Below, one piece after another: positions 6,641 through 11,691 of a stretch of DNA of 11,691 bases; position 1 is the first letter of the stretch; each line of letters opens with the position of its first letter. The notes under the pieces were generated by a model. That model did no database searches and was not told the origin of the DNA. It saw only the letters and a program-made list of their open reading frames with translations. Position numbers and translations under genes: made by a program. The DNA lies in the NCBI GenBank assembly GCA_023416545.1, contig JAEZHO010000006.1:1-11691 (forward strand). The letters are read 5' to 3'. Source of the stretch: Pseudomonadota bacterium. GTDB taxonomy: Bacteria; Pseudomonadota; Alphaproteobacteria; Rhizobiales; Rhizobiaceae.

Positions 6641-7873
6641 TCAGACCCCCGCCTTCTGGCGCTGGCGCCTCAGATGCGGCGGCATGTCCGCATAGACGCC
6701 CTCGAACATGTCGCGCATCGAGGGCCGCCCGCCGGCATGCAAGGTGCCGTGCCGCTCCGCCTCCTTCTGCGCGGCGACCACGGCGTCGCGGATCTCCGCC
6801 TCCATCTGCGTGTGGCGTTCCTCGCTCCAGGCGCCGATGCGGATCAGGTGGTTTTTCAGCCGGATGACGGGATCGCCGAGCGGCCATGCCTCCGATTCCT
6901 CCTTCGGGCGGTAGGCGGAGGGATCGTCAGAGGTCGAATGGGCGCCGACGCGGTAGGTGACATGTTCGATGAGTGTCGGTCCGATATTGCGCCTTGCCCG
7001 TTCCGCCGCCCATTTCGCCACCGCATGGACGGCGAGATAGTCGTTGCCGTCGACCCGGAGCGACGGCAGCCCGAAGCCGAGCCCGCGGGCGGCGAAGGTT
7101 CCCGATCCCCCGCGGGCGATCCCCTGGAAGGTCGAGATGGCCCACTGGTTGTTGACGACGTTGAGGATCACGGGCGCCCGGTAGGTCGAGGCGAAGACGA
7201 GCGCGGCGTGGAAATCAGACTCCGCCGTCGACCCGTCGCCGATCCACGCAGCGGCGATCTTCGTATCGTTCTTGATCGCCGAGGCCATGGCCCAGCCAAC
7301 GGCCTGCACATATTGCGTAGCGAGGTTGCCGGAGATCGAGAAGAAGCCGTGCTCCCGGGAGGAATACATCACCGGCAGTTGCCGGCCCTTCAGCGGATCG
7401 GCGTCGTTGGAATAGATCTGGTTCATCATCTCGACCAGCGGATAGCCGCCGGCGATCAGGAGGCCCGCCTGCCGGTAGGTCGGGAAATTCATGTCGCCGG
7501 GTTCCAGCGCGCGCCGGAAGGCGCAGGAGACCGCCTCCTCGCCCAAATGCTGCATGTAGAAGGAGGTCTTGCCCTGGCGCTGCGCCATCAGCATGCGCTG
7601 GTCGAAGGCGCGCAGCAGCATCATGGTCCGCAGCCCCTCCATCAGCTCCTGCGTCGTCAGCGTACCGGCCCAGGGGCCGACCGCCTCCCCCTCCCGGTTG
7701 AGGACGCGGATGATGGAGAAGGCAAGATCGCGGATGCTTTCCGGATCGGCGTCGATCTCCGGGCGCCGGACGGAGCCCGCCCGGGGAATGCTGACATGGG
7801 AAAAGTCCGGCTTGTTGCCCGGACGCACTTCCGGTTCCGGAACATGCAGACTGAGCCTCGGGGCATCGGTCAT
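6641..7873 (-). CDS. bkdA1: Branched-chain 2-oxoacid dehydrogenase E1 alpha subunit
   Basis: A 410-aa alpha subunit. It contains the thiamine diphosphate motif from GDG (212-214) to NNQ (241-243), and the loop HSTSDDPSAYR (312-322) characteristic of BCKDH E1 alpha, the region phosphorylated in the mitochondrial enzyme. The N-terminal extension of about 60 residues before the core, and the 410-aa length, match bacterial BkdA1 rather than the shorter pyruvate or acetoin dehydrogenase E1 alpha. I chose the ATG at 7873, preceded by AGGAGGGAGA (7881-7890). The frame stays open upstream to 8800, but that stretch lies antisense to treZ and across the intergenic region and is not coding. This is the first gene of the operon. 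The Lrp-type regulator gene bkdR, often divergent from bkdA1 in other bacteria, is absent here; treZ lies there instead. Confidence 0.96.
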   Translation of the reverse strand: MTDAPRLSLHVPEPEVRPGNKPDFSHVSIPRAGSVRRPEIDADPESIRDLAFSIIRVLNREGEAVGPWAGTLTTQELMEGLRTMMLLRAFDQRMLMAQRQGKTSFYMQHLGEEAVSCAFRRALEPGDMNFPTYRQAGLLIAGGYPLVEMMNQIYSNDADPLKGRQLPVMYSSREHGFFSISGNLATQYVQAVGWAMASAIKNDTKIAAAWIGDGSTAESDFHAALVFASTYRAPVILNVVNNQWAISTFQGIARGGSGTFAARGLGFGLPSLRVDGNDYLAVHAVAKWAAERARRNIGPTLIEHVTYRVGAHSTSDDPSAYRPKEESEAWPLGDPVIRLKNHLIRIGAWSEERHTQMEAEIRDAVVAAQKEAERHGTLHAGGRPSMRDMFEGVYADMPPHLRRQRQKAGV

Positions 7874-7940
7874 TCGCGCTTCTCCCTCCTGAGAACCGAC
7901 GGGCAGGCGCGTTTCCTCCTCTTGAAACGGGCCTTCCGGT

Positions 7941-7969
7941 AATCTAGGGCCGACAACGCGGTTGAGCAA
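7941..7969 (-). promoter_or_regulatory. Possible housekeeping-type promoter for the bkd operon
   Basis: On the minus strand, TTGCTC (7964-7969) and TAGATT (7941-7946) are separated by 17 nt. Agreement with the sigma-70 consensus is modest (3 of 6 and 4 of 6). The -35 overlaps the first GCAA-N5-TTGC palindrome, where a bound regulator could affect it. This is the best candidate found but unproven. Confidence 0.3.
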
Positions 7970-7978
7970 TTTTGTTGC
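7966..7978. promoter_or_regulatory. Palindrome GCAA-N5-TTGC, candidate operator 1
   Basis: GCAATTTTGTTGC has 4-bp arms around an AT-rich centre. A near-identical copy lies at 8012-8024; over 14 nt the two differ at one base and their centres are 46 bp apart. AT-centred paired palindromes of this kind suit Lrp/AsnC-type regulators such as BkdR, but binding is inferred. Confidence 0.4.
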
Positions 7979-8011
7979 GTGAGGCGAAACTGCGAATTGC
8001 GCGCGCGAATG

Positions 8012-8024
8012 GCAATTTTCTTGC
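8012..8024. promoter_or_regulatory. Palindrome GCAA-N5-TTGC, candidate operator 2
   Basis: GCAATTTTCTTGC is the second copy of the palindrome at 7966-7978. An inverted half, AATTGC, lies between the copies at 7995-8000, giving three GCAATT-like elements in about 60 bp. The site is upstream of both bkdA1 and the treZ stress promoter, so it could influence either direction. Confidence 0.4.
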
Positions 8025-8051
8025 GGCTTTCGCCGACCCCGCGACAGGAGC

Positions 8052-8076
8052 GGAACCCGAGGCGATTTCACTCGTT
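8052..8076 (+). promoter_or_regulatory. EcfG/RpoE2-type stress promoter for treZY
   Basis: GGAAC at 8052-8056 and CGTT at 8073-8076 are separated by exactly 16 nt, a full consensus match. The -10 box ends 28 nt before the treZ ATG, leaving room for a short leader with the ribosome site. General-stress control of trehalose synthesis is known in alphaproteobacteria (otsA in Sinorhizobium depends on RpoE2), so the match fits the function of the genes. Confidence 0.78.
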
Positions 8077-8104
8077 TGGCGCACTCTCTCTCGAAGGGTG
8101 GCAA

Positions 8105-9931
8105 ATGACTTCCGCTATAGAGCCAGCAGACGAATTCCATGCATATCCCCGCACCTGGGGCGCCGAGTACACCGCCGTCGGCGAGGTCAGGTTCCGGCTG
8201 TGGGCGCCCGGCCAGTCGCAGGTGGCGCTTCGCCTCGACGGCAGCGAGACACCGATGACCCGCGACGCCGACGGATGGTTCGAGCTCCTGGCGGTCGGAG
8301 TCGCCGCCGGCGCCGAGTATTCCTACGTGCTGGCCGACGGCACCGCCGTGCCCGACCCAGCGTCCCGCGGCCAGAAGGACGACGTCAAAGGACCCTCGCT
8401 GGTCATCGACCCGACCTCCTACGAATGGCGCAACAGCGAATGGCGCGGCCGGCCCTGGGAAGAGGCGGTCATCTACGAACTGCATGTGGGGACATTCACC
8501 GAGGCCGGCACCTTCCGCGCGGCGATCGACAAGCTGCCGCATCTGGCCGAACTCGGCATCACCGCGATCGAGGTCATGCCGATCGCGCAGTTCGGCGGCA
8601 ATCGCGGCTGGGGCTATGACGGCGTGCTTCTCTACGCGCCGCACAGCGCCTATGGCCCGCCGGAGGATTTCAAGGCCTTCATCGACGCCGCCCACGGCCA
8701 CGGCATGATGGTCATCCTCGACGTCGTCTACAATCACTTCGGCCCGGAGGGTAACTACCTGCCGCTGCTGGCGCCCGAGTTCTTCCACCCGGAAAAGCAC
8801 ACGCCCTGGGGCGCGGCGATCGCCTACGAACTGCCGCCTGTGCGCAGCTTCTTCGTCGAGAACGCCCTCTACTGGCTGGACGAGTTCCAGCTCGACGGCC
8901 TGCGCTTCGACGCCATCGACCAGATCAGCGACGAGAAGTCAGAGAAGGACATCCTCATCGAGATCGCCGAACGCCTGCGGACCGAATTCCCGGACCGCCA
9001 CATCCACCTGACGACGGAGGATGCCCGCAACATCACCTTGCTGCACGAACGCGGCGAGGACGGCAGCGTGCCTCTCTTCACCGCCGAGTGGAACGACGAC
9101 TTCCACAACGCCATCCATGTCTACGCGACAGGCGAGACCGACGGCTACTACAGGGACTTCGCCGGCGAGACGGAACGCCACGTCGCACGATCCCTGGCCG
9201 AAGGCTTCGCCTTCCAGGGCGAACTGTCCGTGCATGCGGGCGAGGAGCGCGGCGTCCCGAGCACCGGCCAGCCGCCCGTCGCCTTCGTCGACTTCATCCA
9301 GAACCACGACCAGGTCGGCAACCGCGCCTTCGGCGACCGGCTGCTGACGCTCGCCGGCCCGCAGAAGACAGGTGCTCTTCTCTCCGCGCTTCTCCTCTCG
9401 CCGCATATCCCGCTCCTCTTCATGGGCGAGGAATTCGGCGAGACCCGTCCCTTCCTGTTCTTCACCGACTTCCACGGCGAACTGGCCAAGGCCGTGCGCG
9501 ACGGGCGCCGGAGGGAGTTCGACGGTCATGCCGGGCATGGCCACGAGGACGAGGAAATCCCCGATCCCAACGCGGAGGCGACCTTCACCGGATGCAAGCT
9601 CGACTGGAGCAAGGTGGCATCGCCGGAAGGCCGCAAGTGGCTCGATCTTGTCCGCGACCTGCTGGCGCTTCGCCGCAAGCTCATCGTGCCGATGCTGGGA
9701 TCGGCAAGGCAGGCGGGCGGCAGCATCGTGAAGGCCGAGGACGGGCTCGTCGCCGTCACCTGGCTGTTTCCCGACGGCGAGATCGGCATGGCGATCAATC
9801 TCGGCGCGGAGGCAAAACCGCTGCCGGTCCTGCCGGGCGACGTGGTCCACCGCCTGCCCCCCGATGCGGGTACGGACGGACGGCTCGGTCCCGACAGCAT
9901 CGTCGTCACCGTCAGCGCCGGAGGACGCTGA
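8105..9931 (+). CDS. treZ: Malto-oligosyltrehalose trehalohydrolase
   Basis: A 608-aa GH13 enzyme that cuts the alpha-1,4 bond next to the terminal trehalosyl unit made by TreY, releasing free trehalose in the cytosol. An N-terminal beta-sandwich (about 10-100, with FRLWAPGQSQVALRL) precedes the barrel. Barrel motifs are DVVYNH (206-211), the nucleophile D269 in LRFDAID, the acid/base E305 in TTED, and NHD (400-402) in IQNHDQVGNR. The family-typical GYDGVLLYAPHSAYG segment is also present. I chose the ATG at 8105 (GAAGGG at 8093-8098). The frame is open back to 7979, but that extension would translate across the predicted promoter and shows no homology to the family. The stop overlaps the treY start by one base. 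Glycogen-branching or debranching enzymes are related GH13 proteins, but pairing with treY settles the call. Confidence 0.95.
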   Translation: MTSAIEPADEFHAYPRTWGAEYTAVGEVRFRLWAPGQSQVALRLDGSETPMTRDADGWFELLAVGVAAGAEYSYVLADGTAVPDPASRGQKDDVKGPSLVIDPTSYEWRNSEWRGRPWEEAVIYELHVGTFTEAGTFRAAIDKLPHLAELGITAIEVMPIAQFGGNRGWGYDGVLLYAPHSAYGPPEDFKAFIDAAHGHGMMVILDVVYNHFGPEGNYLPLLAPEFFHPEKHTPWGAAIAYELPPVRSFFVENALYWLDEFQLDGLRFDAIDQISDEKSEKDILIEIAERLRTEFPDRHIHLTTEDARNITLLHERGEDGSVPLFTAEWNDDFHNAIHVYATGETDGYYRDFAGETERHVARSLAEGFAFQGELSVHAGEERGVPSTGQPPVAFVDFIQNHDQVGNRAFGDRLLTLAGPQKTGALLSALLLSPHIPLLFMGEEFGETRPFLFFTDFHGELAKAVRDGRRREFDGHAGHGHEDEEIPDPNAEATFTGCKLDWSKVASPEGRKWLDLVRDLLALRRKLIVPMLGSARQAGGSIVKAEDGLVAVTWLFPDGEIGMAINLGAEAKPLPVLPGDVVHRLPPDAGTDGRLGPDSIVVTVSAGGR

Positions 9932-11691
9932 TGACGATCCCGACCTCGACCTATCGCCTCCAGTTCCGCAACGGAATGACCTTCGAACGTGCCGCCGGGC
10001 TGGTTCCCTATCTCCGGCGGCTCGGCATCAGCCATCTCTATGCCTCGCCGGTATTTTCCGCCACCGACGGCTCGACCCACGGCTACGACGTCACCGATGC
10101 AAACGAGTTCGATCCCGTGCTGGGCGGCCGCGACGGCTTCCTGAGGTTGTCGGATACGCTGCGCGAGTACGAACTCGGGCTGATCCTCGACATCGTGCCC
10201 AACCACATGGCCGCATCGCTGGAAAACCGCTGGTGGCGGGACGTGGTGGAACATGGGCGCGAAAGCCGCTACGCGCGCTATTTCGACATCGACTGGAGCC
10301 GGAAACTGACACTGCCCTTCCTCGGCGACACGTTCGATGAGGTCCTGGAAAAGGGGGAGCTTTCGGTAAAGCCCGACCCCAAAACCGGAAAACCGGCGAT
10401 CGCCTATTACGACAGCCACTATCCCCTCACCCCCTCCTCCTACGCGGGACGAGAGGAGGACGTCCTGGCCGCCTCCGGGCCGCGGGAGCTTGCCGCGCTG
10501 CACGACCTGCAGCCCTGGCGGTTGATCTCCTGGCGGGATGCGCCCCGCGATCTCAGCTACCGGCGCTTTTTCGAGATCACCGGCCTCGTCGGCCTGCGGG
10601 TCGAGGATCCGGAAGTCTTCGAGGCGGCGCACCGGACCGTGCTGGAGCTGGTGCGGGACGGCCGGGTGGACGGACTGCGCATCGACCATGTGGACGGCCT
10701 CGCCGACCCGAAGGGCTATCTCGACAGGCTGCGGGCGGCCGTCGGCCCGGACCTCTACATCGTGATCGAGAAGATCCTCGGCGAGGGGGAGCAGATCCCC
10801 GCCGACTGGCCGGTCTCCGGCACCACCGGCTACGAATTCGTCACCGCGCTCGGCAACGTCCTTGTGGACGGCAGCACGCATGAGGCGCTGACCGCCGCAT
10901 ACCGGAGCGTCGCCGGGGATGCGGCGCCGCCGCTCGAAGAACTGCGCGATGCAAAATTGTTGATGGCGAACAACAACTTCGAAGGAGAAGTAAATACACT
11001 TCTGAAACTCGCCCGGAATCTACTTGAGGCCGACGGTGATGCGGAAGCCGAACCCGGAGCGATGCATGACGCGCTTCGGGAAATGCTTGTCGCCTTTCCG
11101 GTCTATCGCACCTATGCGACCGATCAGGGCCTGCCGAACGAGGGAAAGGTGCTCCTCGACCGTGTCGTGGAGACGGTGCGGACGGGTCCCCACGCTCCGG
11201 ACGAGCAGGCGCTTTCCTTCCTGCACCGCCTGCTTTCCGGCGAGACGGGCGGCGACCGCGAGGAAGCCCGCCTCTTCCGCACCCGCTTCCAGCAGATCAC
11301 CGGGCCGCTCATGGCGAAATCCCTGGAGGATACGCTGTTCTTCCGCAACCACAGGCTCCTGGCGCTGAACGAGGTCGGCAGCGAAGCCGATCCACATCCC
11401 GCATCGCTCCAGCGCTTCCACGACGAGATGCGGACAAGGGCCGAGCGTCAGCCGGATGGCCTGTCGGCCACGTCCACCCACGACACCAAGCGCGGCGAGG
11501 ATGCCCGCGCCCGCCTCTACACGATCACCGAGGCCCCGGATCACTGGGCGGAGGCGGTGAACCGCTGGCGGGAGATGAACCGTGCCGCCGTAACGGCCCT
11601 GCCGGATGGAGCGGCACCGGAACCGGCCACCGAATGGATGCTCTACCAGGCGCTTGCCGGCGCCTGGCCGACCGATCTTGCCCCGGACGAT
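9931..11691 (+). CDS. treY: Malto-oligosyltrehalose synthase (partial, runs off right edge)
   Basis: The frame opens with ATG at 9931 and has no stop up to the window end, giving 587 residues. The family is usually well over 700 aa, so the C-terminal part is missing. TreY isomerises the reducing-end alpha-1,4 bond of a maltodextrin to the alpha,alpha-1,1 bond of trehalose, giving the substrate of TreZ. It starts with the typical STYRLQF segment. GH13 motifs are DIVPNH (87-92), the nucleophile D252 in LRIDHVDGL, the acid/base E280 in IVIEKILGEGE, and H517-D518 in STHDTKRGED. The start overlaps the treZ TGA by one base (TGATG), with GGAGG at 9920-9924, so translation is coupled. A locally AT-richer patch near 10950-11000 (LLMANNNFEGEVNTLL) still fits the family pattern and is probably not a sign of damage. 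Confidence 0.95.
   Translation, partial: MTIPTSTYRLQFRNGMTFERAAGLVPYLRRLGISHLYASPVFSATDGSTHGYDVTDANEFDPVLGGRDGFLRLSDTLREYELGLILDIVPNHMAASLENRWWRDVVEHGRESRYARYFDIDWSRKLTLPFLGDTFDEVLEKGELSVKPDPKTGKPAIAYYDSHYPLTPSSYAGREEDVLAASGPRELAALHDLQPWRLISWRDAPRDLSYRRFFEITGLVGLRVEDPEVFEAAHRTVLELVRDGRVDGLRIDHVDGLADPKGYLDRLRAAVGPDLYIVIEKILGEGEQIPADWPVSGTTGYEFVTALGNVLVDGSTHEALTAAYRSVAGDAAPPLEELRDAKLLMANNNFEGEVNTLLKLARNLLEADGDAEAEPGAMHDALREMLVAFPVYRTYATDQGLPNEGKVLLDRVVETVRTGPHAPDEQALSFLHRLLSGETGGDREEARLFRTRFQQITGPLMAKSLEDTLFFRNHRLLALNEVGSEADPHPASLQRFHDEMRTRAERQPDGLSATSTHDTKRGEDARARLYTITEAPDHWAEAVNRWREMNRAAVTALPDGAAPEPATEWMLYQALAGAWPTDLAPDD

Noticed and set aside
4904..7942. Plus-strand open frame of 1012 codons
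   Set aside because: It lies antisense to bkdB, bkdA2 and bkdA1, which have complete family motifs. Its translation is low in motifs and rich in Arg, His, Asp and Gly, as expected from the complement of GC-rich coding sequence. No ribosome site supports it.
7979..8104. 42-codon N-terminal extension of treZ
   Set aside because: It spans the GGAAC-N16-CGTT promoter and a candidate operator, and the Arg-rich translation does not look like the family. The ATG at 8105 has a suitable ribosome site.
7874..8800. N-terminal extension of bkdA1 to a 719-aa frame
   Set aside because: The extension crosses the divergent promoter region and the complement of treZ. The ATG at 7873 with its AGGAGG site gives the normal 410-aa length.

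Overview
The window is GC-rich (roughly two-thirds G+C by eye), has strong GC-ending codon bias, and long spurious open frames run antisense to the real genes. Gene content, protein similarity by eye and ECF-type promoters of the form GGAAC-N16-sGTT point to an alphaproteobacterium, most likely of the Rhizobiales (Rhizobiaceae-like). The species cannot be told from the sequence alone. No RNA genes, insertion sequences, phage genes, CRISPR arrays or origins were seen.

Left part (1-2856): a minus-strand gene of unknown function is cut by the left edge (1-188). Next comes a small basic DUF3008-type gene on the minus strand (387-572). A divergent plus-strand cluster starts at 712: a 90-aa acidic protein, a nucleotidyltransferase-fold protein (1019-1864), a calcineurin-like metallophosphoesterase (1876-2634) and a 57-aa highly charged protein (2683-2856). 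The DUF3008/acidic-protein intergenic region carries two divergent promoter-like sequences matching the EcfG/RpoE2 general-stress sigma consensus. They are embedded in an 18-bp perfect inverted repeat. A third such promoter begins inside the stop codon of the phosphoesterase gene and faces the 57-aa gene.

Middle (2895-7873, minus strand): a complete, tightly coupled branched-chain 2-oxoacid dehydrogenase operon, in transcription order bkdA1 (E1 alpha), bkdA2 (E1 beta), bkdB (E2) and lpd (E3), with gaps of 3, 1 and 1 nt. Its products form one complex that oxidatively decarboxylates the 2-oxoacids derived from Val, Leu and Ile to acyl-CoAs.

Right part (8105-11691, plus strand): treZ followed by treY with a 1-nt overlap. 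treY is open to the right edge and incomplete. Together these enzymes make trehalose from alpha-glucan ends. A fourth EcfG-type promoter lies just upstream of treZ. The 231-nt divergent bkdA1/treZ region also has two near-identical GCAA-N5-TTGC palindromes that may be Lrp/AsnC-type operators.

Overall, two blocks of probable general-stress genes (small charged proteins, the nucleotidyltransferase/phosphoesterase pair, and trehalose synthesis) flank a catabolic operon. The least understood part, and the best candidate for something undescribed, is the nucleotidyltransferase-metallophosphoesterase pair with its small charged companions under predicted stress-sigma control.
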